Assembly: GCA_033675545.1 (NCBI GenBank)
Contig: JAWDGP010005803.1
Span: 347,501-411,500, forward strand
From: Elysia crispata
Taxonomy: Eukaryota > Mollusca > Gastropoda > Plakobranchidae
Length of the DNA stretch: 64,000 nucleotides
Direction of reading: 5' to 3'
The notes under the pieces: generated by a model
Told to the model about the DNA's origin: nothing
Database searches by the model: none
Seen by the model: only the letters and a program-made list of their open reading frames with translations
Program-made: the position numbers and the translations under genes
Shown: positions 55,875 to 64,000 of the stretch, in pieces
How the letters are laid out: the number at the start of each line of letters is the position of its first letter
Numbering within the stretch: position 1 is the first letter of the stretch

Positions 55875-58800
55875 ATAATGAAATGAAATGTCGGAGGCTT
55901 AAAACTATATCTAAAAAAATCCAGAGCAACTATCACGTCGGGGTCATCAGTGTAGCACTTATCCAATTAATAAGAAACACAGTTTGAACCTTTGGGTTTT
56001 CTGGTTTTATTAAATTATTAAAGTATCATCCGACTGTGTCGAGATATAAGTCTGAACTGAGAAAGTAAGCTCTTGGTCTCCTCAACGTCTCTGTGGTGAG
56101 CTCTCTTCACAACCTCGGATGTATACATTCGTCACGGGTTAGTCTTTATAATTGTCCAAGATTTAAAAGTCCAAACGCCACACGTGTTAGAATTGATATT
56201 TTTTTGTCATCCAGGAGTTGAAGCAGAATGGAAAAAATTGATGAAACTTTCTATCTTGTCACATTTGTTTACAGGAAACTATATAAAGCCTCAAACTGGT
56301 GACACTTTGCACTTCTCTGGTCTCTGAAATATTGCCACAGTCGATCACTAGTTATTAACTTGCAGATGTACTCTCTTTCTAGTCTCCACATACTTTATTA
56401 AGTAGTCCGGGAGTTCAACAAGTAGCTAATTTGTTAATTTAATCTGTTGCAATGATTATCATCTATATGATAAAAGGCAACTCTTTCTTTCTCCGCTATC
56501 TCCTCCAAAACCACTCAATGCACGCCAATGAAGTTTTTTTAATTTAAATCTGTTATGATCAGTGTCCCAAGCGTTACAATAAAATTAAAGAAAAGTTTTG
56601 GATTTAGGTTAAAAAATGCATTTGAAAGTTCATTATATATTTATTGTAATTAATTCATCACTATTTTTTGCAAATCTGTTGTGAGTGTTATGATGAACCA
56701 AATAACATTTAAAAGACTGCTCTCAGCGGTTTACAATTTTCAAAGTGGATTGCATTTTGAAAACAAATTATTGTTATTTTATAAGATAATTAGTATATGA
56801 AAGACATTATTTTAAATTTTAATGGAGTGAAAATTTGGAAAAATAAAAAAAATTAAATAAAATTTGACCTTCTCCAGCGTTAAGGACAAAAGTGTCATGG
56901 AAACATAGTCACCTTTTTTTCCGGGAAGATAGTTGCAAATGTAAACACCACTTTTTTTTGCAAGCGTTTCGTACTACTATAGTGTTTTATATCTAAGATA
57001 TCTACTAGATCCCCTAATTGTCAACAAAGAACAATAGACACATTCATATTAAGCCAATTTATTAACTTGCCACTCTTAATTTGTCTTGGTTGAGTTATGC
57101 AGATTATGATCAGATCTAGATCTAGAATAATTGTAAGCTTAAGCAATCCAGGGTAATCTGGGCCTTAATTTTTTTTTCTCTGTAATGTTATTTGAGCAGT
57201 TGCACATTTTTACTTTGTTTTGAAGCGCACTTTTTCAGCACATCAGGTCGAGAACTATATTTATCTGTAATGCGTCATCAGCACCACATTGTGGTCTCGG
57301 TGGAGATATTGCACTCAAATTTAGTTTACTCTTTTGCTTGAGACCTCTTTTTCATTTTAAGAATGTCTACATGAAAATGTGAGAAGAATTCCCATGTCTC
57401 AAGGTTCAATATATTTTCAAACTGTACTATGAGTGGCTCTGGAGAAAACATATCTGATATTGTGTTAAAATTTGCTTTTCTAGATGTTCATTGTTGTGCA
57501 GTTTGCTGTTCTTTGATGCAGCTGCTCTGGAGGATAACAGTCTGTTATTTTTGTGAAGTTTGCATTTCTTCAATGTAGTTGTCGTCCCCACCTGTTCAGT
57601 TGAACGGGCAATCATGCTTGTATTTTATATATTATTGAGATCTATGAGCGCTTTTATCTGTTAAACAATATGTATACAATGTTCAATGGATGATAAAACC
57701 GAGAAAGAAAGATGTACTTTTGTCTTTTAGATATGGGTTCCATTAACATTGAACTTTGAAAATTTATTATAAGGAACCAGCATCAAGCTGAGTCATACTG
57801 TTTAATATTTTCTTATTTTTTTTTAAATTTTTTGCCTCAGGTTCTGCTATGAATGTTGCATACTCACCACAGGAGCTCAATACGTACCTACGAGAGGCCA
57901 CACAGGTGTCCAGTGAGTACCCAGTTGTCCTCACCCGCTTCTACACTGGCTACAGGGAGGTGGAAATGGATGCAGTAGCCAGCAAGGGTCAGGTGAGTCA
58001 CTTTTAGGTAACAATTTTTTTCGATAAAGCTTTGATGTCTTCTCTTTGCTCTGATTTAAATGAGTTTAGATGTTCAGACACCTTCTTAGGATCATGCTGT
58101 TTGCACGTCTGCTCAATATTACCAATTTAAATCTATTAAATGTGTATGAATTATATTTACCTTTGAAATTCACAACCGTAGAGAAACTCTTGGTCATGTT
58201 GTCTTACTATAGTCTTTAGTCTTTAACTCAAATAATACCAGCTGTTGTAGATTCTTATTTGTTATCTTAATCTTTTTGGTTTGCAGGAATAGCCAAAGTT
58301 TTCAAATAATTAAAAGAATCAGTTTGTTGTAGTTCATCTTTGAACCCTTCTAGCAAAGAGACTGCTAGACATAAGATGGCCTGTTAGCAATAATATCCAC
58401 TTTTCTGGTCTGTTCTGCAGGTTGTCACTCATGCTATATGTGAACATGTGGAAAATGCGGGTGTCCATAGTGGAGATGCCACTCTCATGATGCCTGCTCA
58501 GACCATACAAGAAGAAGCCTTGGCCATAGTATGTAAATTCACCTTAAATGTTCAAAGTGTAACTCAATGCGGTCCTTATATTTCAAAATCTATTGCATAT
58601 TGTTGAGGTTATTGTGGAATTATTGTGTTTACATGCATTGCACATTCTGGAATCTATTCAAAGAGAGTAGTTTCCAGGCTTATATGAAACAGTACATCTC
58701 AAACCAACAAATGTAGGCCAGCCCAATATAATTTTTTTTCTATCTAAAAATCTGGATAAAATTCAGCGAAAAGGTCTGCTGTTAGCTGACAAGAAATATG

Positions 58801-61800
58801 TGTAGTTTATAAGCGTAAGGCATGCAGTATATAGGCTGTATTATGTTGAGGGGGGTAGGGATAGGCAAAGTATGAACATACAAGAAGAAAATAGTGAAGG
58901 GAGAGGGGGAAGAGAGCAGCAGACACTTGTAAAACATTATACATGATCAAACTGCCTAATCTGCTGGAGCATGGACAGTGGTTGGGAAGGATAAAGAGTA
59001 GTTGTTAGACACACAATGTATCTGGTAGCGCAATCTTGCACTAATCTTGCACTGCATAGTGCTATTTTGCTACACAGATCCTTGCAGTTTGATAAAAAAT
59101 CAAAGGAGAAATTTATGTAATAAATTGACTTTGTTTGGTTACTTCTTGTGATGCTTTTTGACCTTGGCACAATTAATCTTGCATCCAAAAAACTTTTAAA
59201 AACAGAACTAGTTTGTTGAGCTGAGGTGTACTTTATTTATGAGTAACCTATGAATCATAAATAAAGTCATTGGTTAGTTACAGTAAATACTAATAAATAC
59301 TAATAAAAATCAAATTATTTAGAGTCAGAACTGAGGTTCAGAGATAGTTCATTGCATAATCTGTTTTACATATCTTTCTACCTGTGCCTCACATTTGCAG
59401 GGGAGTTTTACTATTCTGTGGTCTTATATGTAATCAGTTGTTTGTATAAACTGGAAATGCTACTTATCATGGGCAAATTGTGTTTGCAATGGAAATAAAA
59501 AACTTTGAGGAACTTGTCACGAAAAATGTGAAGTTGGTTTTTTTGTAAGAGTTATCGGAAAACTTGGAATGTTAAATTTATTCAATAGTGCTGCCATGGC
59601 TCTAATTATTTCTCGATGACCTCAGTTACACCAGACATTTTAATTCTTCAATGCTCATTAGCATCACTGGGGGAAAAAGAAAAGACTTGCCATTTGCGAA
59701 TCACAATATATAATGTTATACAGTTGTAAGTCTCAGATACAAGTGAGAGCTGCTCATATTCTATCTCTGTCTTTCATCAGTTTAGAGTGAGAGGTCGGTT
59801 TTAAAATCAAGTGGCTGAACTTCTTAAGTTAATGTGCTGCCAAATAATGTTATCAGATGTTGATAATCAGAAGCACAATTTAGTATGGTGAATGAATTCA
59901 TTCATAAAATTTTCCATGTGAGAGCATGCCACAGTCGGCTTCTGAGGATGACTCATAAATCAGTCGTTATTCGCCTGATCCCAACCCCAAATAAATTTTA
60001 TGATTGTGTTCGTGATTTTGGAAAAGCGCTTATCTCACAATAATTTTTCAGTATCAGTAACTTAATTGTAATGCGCTGAAATATCATTTGAAATGAATGA
60101 ACTCTTAAGGCTGATCGCAGAGATGATGTATAGTCTTGAGTCTGCATTCTGAATGGGTGACAGAAACAATCTTCTATCTTCTTTATTAGTAACAAGGTAT
60201 TGCAATTCAATTTTAAAGTATATGAACTTGGCTTTTTTTTTTCAGTAGTGATAGAGCATAAAGTGTCTACCAATATCCTTCCGTTGAAGTCATGATTTAT
60301 CCTAAACCTAGAAATCCTAGGGTTTTGTGATAAGTAGCTTCATCAAAACTTTATTATGACTTCTCCAGTAAGTACACTTTAGTGATTTTGCTTTGACTCA
60401 CAATTTTTTTTTGGCCAGGTAAGAGACGTTACAGCCAAGATTGCAAAGAGGTTTGAAATTTCTGGACCTTTTAACATTCAGTTCCTAGTGAGAGATAGTG
60501 ATGTGAAGGTGAGAGTTGTTGAGACCATGACTTTTTAGTTTGGTTTGAAATCAATAGGGATTTACTTTAACCTATACCGTGTTCCTGATGTAGATGCATA
60601 ATTATGAATTTTACCTTCTGAAATTTGCCCTGTATGAAAGAAGCTTTAAAAATCTGTTGAAATTCGTTTGTTGTAAAGTATATTTTTTGTGTGTAGATAT
60701 TTGGAAAAGAATACTACTACTAATAAATACAAACTAGAAGTATTTATGCAACTGTACAATAATTATATTGTTCATAATATTAGAAGTAGTTATAAAAATC
60801 AGAAGTAATAAAATTTGTTTTGAGGAAGAATGAATATTTAAAAAAAAATCTGGCATTTTATTTCCTTTCACCATTTTTTCTCATAACACTATATCTCTAA
60901 TTCTTTTTCTCTCTTCTCTCTTATTCTCTCTCTCCTGGTTTTCAGGTGATAGAATTGAACCTGAGAGCATCTCGGTCCTGTCCATTTGTTTCCAAAACGA
61001 TCAACACTGACTTCATCTCCCTGGCGACTCAAGTCATGATGGGCAATGATGTAGATACAAAAGACTTGCCAACTCTTGATAATCCACATGAACCAGCCAG
61101 TTACGTAGGCATCAAGGCACCTATGTTTTCATGGCCGCGACTCAGAGATGCTGACCCAGTACTCAAATGTGAAATGGCTTCCACAGGAGAGGTGAATCTG
61201 CTAGTGCCTTTCAATTTCTTTCCTGCTTATCTTGGAGAAGAATAAAAGTGTACTGTTTTATCATTAGGTGTAAGAGTCCCAGGTGCACTGAATCATGCAA
61301 TTTTGGTAATTGTGAATTTGATTGAAAGCATCTTTACATGAACACTTCCTTGTATGAAAGTTTCAAGTTTGGCTTCTCATACTCTTTGTAAGGCAGATGC
61401 AAAGAAACAACAACAAAAAATGATTCTCTTCTCTTTCTGCTCTAGGTTGCATGCTTTGGCAGAACAAAATACACAGCCTTCCTCAAGGCTCTCATGTCTG
61501 CTGGGTTCCGTCTGCCACCTGAGGGAGGGAACATCCTGGTTGGTGCACAGAAAAGTTTTTTCCCATTTTTCCTACCTTTGGCAAAACAGCTCAGTCAGAA
61601 GGGGTACAAGGTAATTTTCTTCATATTGTATAGTTCTAAATAAACATTTGAAACTTTTCATTGGAGGTAGTATTTAGTTATAATATGACCTGCCAAGCTT
61701 TATGCTCATGACTTTTTTCTTTACTTTTTGTTACATTCTTTTTTATACAGTTATTTTTTAGCAGTACGAGTCAATTGGGCCAAAGAAAGTAACGAATCAA

Positions 61801-62888
61801 ATGTAAATGTGGTCCAAGTTCAGTTATTTTGGAAAAAAAAAATTGGAAGAAAATGAAACAGGGATCTTGGCTTTCATCAGGTTAGTGTTCTGAATTATAT
61901 ACTATTTACTCAGGGAAAGTTCATAATTGATTAGTCAAACCTATAACTCTACAGTAGATTTTGAATTCTGGCTCTATCTATGAACAGAGTGCCTTTTGGA
62001 GTCACCTCTATCTTTTATTTTTTAAGCAATTTTATAACAATTTTTGGTTGGTGAAAGAAAAGAGGAATTTTATTTTGAAAATGCATTTTTCTTCTGTAAA
62101 ATAAAAAAGATTTTTGCAACTGAGCGCACGTCTGAATACATGGATCTTCACTATATACCCACAACTCCTGTGAGCTGGACAGTCCAAGATGAAGGGGATT
62201 TTCCATCTCCCATCAAGTAAGACAGTGTCCTCTAGACATGCTAAAACCTTTTTTTCTTTTATGGGGGTATGAAATAATGTGCACAATGCAGACTTCATGG
62301 GTATGTATTTCAAGTACATAAAGGTCAATATCTTGAAAACTCAGAATGAGAACATTTTGTTTACCAATAGCAGAACTCTGATGAAATCACTGAAGGTAAA
62401 ATTTTAAGAGCATCATGATACCTCTTTTTTACTGAATAGTAAAAAATCCCTGAAAACTTTACATAGAATTCTTCTGTGAGATCTACATAAGTCACTTTCT
62501 TGCCTCTTCAAATATATCCCATAAGGTCACTATTCTAATTTACTTGTCAACATACTTCCTTGACTCTCTCAGTTAATTGACCATTGTTTACTTTCAGACT
62601 GATCCAGGACAAGAAAATTGATCTTGTTATCAACTTGCCCAATCAGAAGACAAAATATGTGCAGGATAATTATCTGATCAGACGAGCTGCTATTGATTCA
62701 GGAGTTCCACTCATCACAAACTTTGAGGTGGGTTTTCCTCTTATGGTGTGAGTTTTCCTCTTATGGTGTGGGAACATAGGAGACTCTTGGGATTGTGAAT
62801 CGTTAAAAACTCCTAATTGTATTTTTAGATTAATTTCTCTTTCATGAACTTCTTTAACGACTATTTATTTACACAAAGAGAGAGAGAG

Positions 62889-62936
<48 letters not shown>

Positions 62937-63425
62937 TGTGTGTGTGTGAAGAAGGGAGGAATGGACTAGAGATCATACAAACTGAAAGTTTTAAAATGTA
63001 AATGAAACAATTTTAAAGTGATAGTATTCAGATTCAGCTTATACATCAATTTAAAGATATTTTGAAGCCCTCACTATGGGTTTAAGCAACTTAAGTTTGG
63101 AATATATATTTATGGGAAACTTGGTTACAATTTCCGCTTTATTTTTTGGCTTATCTTATGACTAAATTGTACATGCGACCATCACAAAACTTTGGTGGGG
63201 ATATTTTCAATAAAATGTTTTGGAAATAATCTGTTTGCGGAAAGAGCTTGTTTGTAGTATATAAATATACAACTCTTTGACGTATTATAATCATTATTCC
63301 CTGTGCAGGTTGCCAAACTGTTTGTGGAGTCTCTTGACTATGCTAAGGAGGTGAAGCCCATGAGTTTGTTTGACTATAGAAGAGCCTCACAGCAAAGACA
63401 GCAAGGCTCAAAAGGCTCTCAATGA
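25710..63425 (+). CDS. CPS1: Carbamoyl-phosphate synthetase, mitochondrial CPS III/CPS I type, 34 coding exons
   Basis: Makes carbamoyl phosphate from glutamine (or ammonia), bicarbonate and 2 ATP, presumably in the mitochondrial matrix. Exons: 25710-25829, 26462-26571, 29769-29913, 30353-30592, 32812-32901, 33537-33665, 34948-35051, 36072-36213, 36935-37012, 37773-37868, 38584-38679, 39398-39587, 40502-40617, 40868-41038, 41798-41942, 42660-42736, 43030-43163, 45518-45716, 46580-46756, 47431-47549, 47706-47844, 48843-48908, 49686-49820, 50281-50391, 51046-51240, 52208-52277, 57841-57992, 58421-58528, 60419-60508, 60946-61191, 61446-61610, 62110-62216, 62598-62727, 63309-63425. All junctions are GT-AG and phases close, giving 1,502 residues against 1,500 in human CPS1. 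Identity by eye is high throughout. There is no dihydroorotase or ATCase after the allosteric domain, so it is not CAD. Introns not listed separately are AT-rich with no recognised content. Exon edges come from homology and consensus sites; the exon 32 acceptor has a weak pyrimidine tract. Confidence 0.97.
26462..30592 (+). CDS. CPS1: CPS exons 2-4: small-subunit N-terminal domain (residues 41-205)
   Basis: Exons 26462-26571, 29769-29913 and 30353-30592. The translation includes [19 protein letters not shown] and [17 protein letters not shown], both diagnostic of the small-subunit N-terminal domain. This domain packs against the large subunit and lines the ammonia path. Phases are 0/2, 2/0 and 0/0. 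The 3.2-kb intron 2 between the first two exons holds an antisense RAG1-N-like transposon (27470-29515), which leaves the splice sites intact. Confidence 0.95.
27802..28019 (-). pseudogene. Third open segment of copy B
   Basis: Counterpart of the copy A segment at 10863-11084, with the same LSLKLF and [10 protein letters not shown] motifs and a TGA stop. The left coordinate is firm; the right is approximate because no ATG starts this frame. Confidence 0.38.
27993..28490 (-). pseudogene. Second open segment of copy B
   Basis: Exactly as long as the 498-nt segment of copy A, and open in the same shifted frame. It encodes the same [13 protein letters not shown] block. Retention of this frame in two independent insertions supports ancestral coding status. 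Confidence 0.48.
28481..28903 (-). pseudogene. RAG1-N-like zinc-motif protein, copy B, interrupted by TGA
   Basis: Equivalent of the copy A segment at 9965-10405: the same ATG, the same LCRIC and KFLCLKC motifs, the same TGA after CLGIV, then open in the same frame to a TAG. Differences in the first 74 codons are Asp/Gly, Lys/Asn, Cys/Tyr and Thr/Ala. The Cys-to-Tyr change lies between the two cysteine pairs, not in either pair. The 18-bp deletion near the end keeps the frame. Confidence 0.62.
31164..32339 (-). mobile_element. pogo/Tigger-like DNA transposon in CPS intron 4, internally deleted
   Basis: The 1,176-bp element starts CAGTAGAATCACTT and ends AAGTGATTCAACTG, imperfect inverted repeats, with TA on each side (31162-31163 and 32340-32341), as for Tc1/mariner-pogo elements. 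On the minus strand from about 31595, [20 protein letters not shown] matches the CENP-B/Tigger helix-turn-helix N-terminus. After a frame change, [12 protein letters not shown] and [14 protein letters not shown] match the following Tigger region. The DDE catalytic part is missing. The right half is filled with non-coding sequence including a short (GT)n tract. It should have needed a transposase supplied elsewhere. Confidence 0.82.
32443..32594 (+). repeat. Tandem duplication of 76 bp in CPS intron 4
   Basis: Two adjacent units begin ATTGAGAAAAAGTCTATCAG at 32443 and 32519. They differ at only a few positions, so the duplication is fairly recent. Confidence 0.88.
32812..37868 (+). CDS. CPS1: CPS exons 5-10: glutaminase (GATase) domain with complete catalytic triad (residues 206-418)
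   Basis: Exons 32812-32901, 33537-33665, 34948-35051, 36072-36213, 36935-37012 and 37773-37868. The nucleophile elbow reads FGICMGNQ, with Cys291 encoded at 34984-34986; the human CPS1 equivalent is Ser294, which abolishes glutamine use. The other triad members lie in FHPE (His375, Glu377). The oxyanion-region motif SNGPGDP is canonical, whereas human CPS1 has a degenerate version. The domain should therefore hydrolyse glutamine, as in CPS III of fish and invertebrates. Exon 10 encodes the linker to the synthetase half. Intron 6 holds a short (CT)n tract. Confidence 0.95.
33766..33811. repeat. (CT)n microsatellite in CPS intron 6
   Basis: About 45 bp of CT, 100 bp after the exon 6 donor. Confidence 0.93.
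38584..45716 (+). CDS. CPS1: CPS exons 11-18: first ATP-grasp half, carboxyphosphate synthesis (residues 419-794)
   Basis: Exons 38584-38679, 39398-39587, 40502-40617, 40868-41038, 41798-41942, 42660-42736, 43030-43163 and 45518-45716. Hallmarks in order: [39 protein letters not shown] (glycine-rich ATP loop), [55 protein letters not shown] and [11 protein letters not shown]. This half phosphorylates bicarbonate. A small departure from human is [10 protein letters not shown] (Ile for Thr). Intron 17 (2.35 kb) holds a three-copy, roughly 189-bp repeat. Confidence 0.96.
44690..45200 (+). repeat. Diverged tandem repeat, about 189-bp period (three copies), CPS intron 17
   Basis: AAGCTAGRAAC recurs near 44731, 44919 and 45109, each preceded by a TTCATAACT- or TTATAACTT-like word and followed by TGCAAAATTA- or TGCAAAATCA-like sequence. 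The period is 188-190 bp. Copies are strongly diverged and limits are approximate. Confidence 0.6.
45243..45292. repeat. Inverted repeat with hairpin potential, CPS intron 17
   Basis: ATATCTACAAC (45243-45253) and GTTGTAGATAT (45282-45292) are perfect inverted copies separated by 28 bases. Role unknown; it may be a decayed transposon tip. Confidence 0.5.
45881..46359. mobile_element. TTAA-flanked MITE (piggyBac-like) in CPS intron 18
   Basis: A 479-bp unit with 13-bp perfect terminal inverted repeats, CCTCTTCAGTGCC at the left and its complement at the right, flanked on both sides by TTAA (45877-45880 and 46360-46363). TTAA duplication is the signature of piggyBac-type insertion. No transposase coding is visible, so it is non-autonomous. 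Confidence 0.85.
46580..47844 (+). CDS. CPS1: CPS exons 19-21: oligomerisation/linker domain (residues 795-939)
   Basis: Exons 46580-46756, 47431-47549 and 47706-47844. It opens with [18 protein letters not shown] and contains IDKWFLHKL and [20 protein letters not shown], matching the helical domain between the two synthetase halves. As in other CPSs this is the least conserved stretch: the loop around residues 820-850 differs strongly from human. Exon 20 ends at a GA|GTAAG donor and exon 21 supplies the last base of the Asp codon; both phases fit. Confidence 0.93.
48843..61191 (+). CDS. CPS1: CPS exons 22-30: second ATP-grasp half, carbamate phosphorylation (residues 940-1330)
   Basis: Exons 48843-48908, 49686-49820, 50281-50391, 51046-51240, 52208-52277, 57841-57992, 58421-58528, 60419-60508 and 60946-61191. 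Motifs in order: [96 protein letters not shown] and [10 protein letters not shown]. This half makes carbamoyl phosphate from carbamate. RSCPFVSK replaces human RSFPFVSK. Intron 26 (52278-57840), the longest in the gene at 5.56 kb, contains the nested retroelements and splits the Gly codon of ILSGS. Confidence 0.96.
52467..52700 (-). repeat. LTR (left copy, 3' LTR of the minus-strand element)
   Basis: About 234 bp beginning TGTAACAC and ending CCACACA on the + strand, that is TG...CA on the element's own strand. It matches the repeat at 55951-56183. Confidence 0.85.
53545..55872 (+). mobile_element. 5'-truncated LINE, CR1/L2-like, inserted in the LTR element
   Basis: Open from about 53545, with two overlapping frames (to 54463 and from 54432 to 55616) and so one frameshift near 54430-54460. 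The first holds [25 protein letters not shown] and [17 protein letters not shown] (end of the endonuclease linker and RT fingers). The second holds [16 protein letters not shown] (motif A, Asp kept), [14 protein letters not shown] (motif B) and YADDTQLY (motif C, both Asp kept), then the C-terminal extension. It ends GCGCTATATAAATGCAC plus an (ATT)n tail, typical of CR1/L2-type LINEs. The endonuclease proper is missing. It lies opposite in strand to the surrounding LTR element. Confidence 0.88.
55828..55872 (+). repeat. (ATT)n microsatellite tail of the LINE
   Basis: About 45 bp of TTA repeats directly after the conserved LINE 3' end. It is the LINE's own simple-repeat tail and not an independent microsatellite. 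Confidence 0.85.
55951..56183 (-). repeat. LTR (right copy, 5' LTR of the minus-strand element)
   Basis: About 233 bp, roughly 98% identical to the left copy by eye. The tRNA-Trp-like primer-binding site lies just inside it. Confidence 0.85.
61446..63425 (+). CDS. CPS1: CPS exons 31-34: N-acetylglutamate allosteric domain and C-terminus (residues 1331-1502)
   Basis: Exons 61446-61610, 62110-62216, 62598-62727 and 63309-63425. Residues aligned with the human N-acetylglutamate site are all kept: Thr1389 and Thr1392 (ATERT), Trp1408 (PVSW), Asn1433 and Asn1436 (VINLPN) and Asn1445 (QDNY). Cysteines equivalent to human Cys1327 and Cys1337 are also present (LKCEM, VACFG). The protein ends with a Gln/Ser/Gly-rich tail and a TGA at 63423-63425. 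This supports activation by N-acetylglutamate rather than the UMP/PRPP control of CAD; the inference rests on residue identity only. Confidence 0.95.
62877..62948. repeat. (GA)n-(GT)n microsatellite in CPS intron 33
   Basis: GA repeats passing directly into a short GT run. Confidence 0.93.
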
Positions 63426-64000
63426 AGATGGTTAAATTGTGCCCAGAACATTCAGGACACACTTTTCTGCAGTGGCACAATACCAAAATAATAAGAATGA
63501 CTTGAGTATGGATGCCCTGTGGAAAATTCTTCAAAAATCTATTTATGCATTTTGTGAAAAAAGTTGAAACTCCCTTGGAATTGAACTCTTGTTATTGTTT
63601 GACCATAAGAAAAGAGAAGCAGCAAGGAGATTGTGGGAAGTAGCCATTCCATTGTGTGTTTTGAAGGTCGTCACATTGACATTAGAGAGAACACGGCTGT
63701 TTGCTTTAACGCTCAGGGCAGGAATTTAGTTTTGGGGACGGCGAGAACCCCCTTTGTGCTTATGAGACGATTTTAATTAAACGGGCGGCTGGCAGGCGTA
63801 GATTTATCACCTGCAGGTAATTTGATCTGACAGGCTGGGTCGGCGTTTTCCGGGTCTGTGCCTACACATAGCGAGCGCCGCTTTCTGCACTAGAAATCGG
63901 TCATAAATGCGGACATTCCATTAGACTTGTTACCAAATTCTAATTTTAAAAGATAGTCAAGTGTAGTACCATTTAAAAGATCTTTTTCTGCTGAACAAGA
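63426..64000 (+). other. 3' untranslated and downstream sequence of the CPS gene
   Basis: No AATAAA is present between the stop codon and the window end. An ATTAAA lies at 63776-63781 and is the only common variant poly(A) signal noticed. The true 3' end may be outside the window. No other gene is visible here. Confidence 0.4.

Larger units (their letters stand above)
52467..56183 (-). mobile_element. LTR retrotransposon fossil, Ty3/gypsy CsRn1-like, in CPS intron 26
   Basis: Near-identical direct repeats of about 234 bp (52467-52700 and 55951-56183) frame the element. They differ at roughly five positions, so the insertion is fairly young. On the minus strand a primer-binding site matching the 3' end of tRNA-Trp (55932-55949) lies next to one LTR and a purine run (52701-52713) next to the other. 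tRNA-Trp priming is typical of the CsRn1 clade. Remaining coding traces, all minus strand, resemble the start of Gag and the end of the integrase region. The element is broken with several interruptions, and a LINE occupies much of the interior. Confidence 0.85.

Noticed and set aside
25710-63425. CAD (pyrimidine-pathway multienzyme)
   Set aside because: The protein ends after the allosteric domain at 1,502 residues, has a presequence, and keeps the acetylglutamate residues.

Overview
This is animal genomic DNA: AT-rich, rich in introns and crowded with microsatellites and transposons. A mollusc, most likely a heterobranch gastropod, is suggested by three things: a RAG1-N-like DNA transposon of the kind described from Aplysia (N-RAG-TP), recurrent TCTAGATC-type words, and a mitochondrial carbamoyl-phosphate synthetase that keeps both a glutaminase triad and an N-acetylglutamate site. 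The organism call is inference; the gene calls rest on the sequence.

The right 38 kb (25,710-63,425, + strand) is one gene. I could place 34 coding exons and 33 GT-AG introns, with every exon phase closing. The spliced CDS is 4,509 nt (1,502 codons plus stop), almost exactly the length of vertebrate CPS1 (1,500 residues). It has a presequence-like N-terminus, small-subunit and glutaminase domains, two ATP-grasp halves and the allosteric domain. It ends after that domain, so it is not CAD. The glutaminase Cys-His-Glu triad is present (Cys291, His375, Glu377) and all six residues known to bind N-acetylglutamate in human CPS1 are conserved, which makes it a CPS III-type enzyme.

The introns carry insertions: a 2.05-kb RAG1-N-like transposon (intron 2), a 1.18-kb pogo/Tigger-like element (intron 4), a 479-bp TTAA-flanked MITE (intron 18), and in intron 26 an LTR-retrotransposon fossil of the Ty3/gypsy CsRn1 type with a CR1/L2-like LINE inside it.

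The left 25 kb has no gene I can establish, apart from one weak candidate exon at about 4.1-4.3 kb. It holds a second, full-length RAG1-N-like element (9,354-11,413) opposite in orientation to the intronic copy, an old fragment of the same family (about 6.56-6.71 kb), a four-copy 195-bp tandem array beside it, a decayed LINE (16.2-17.9 kb), minisatellites, and long GA, AT and trinucleotide arrays.

The most interesting part is the RAG1-N-like pair. Both copies begin and end with CACGG(T/C)G, close to the V(D)J heptamer CACAGTG. Each is flanked by a perfect but different 4-bp target duplication (TGAT and TGGA). Both encode a cysteine motif like the RAG1 N-terminal region, and both carry the same in-frame TGA and frame change, so the family spread after it was already interrupted or uses unusual expression.
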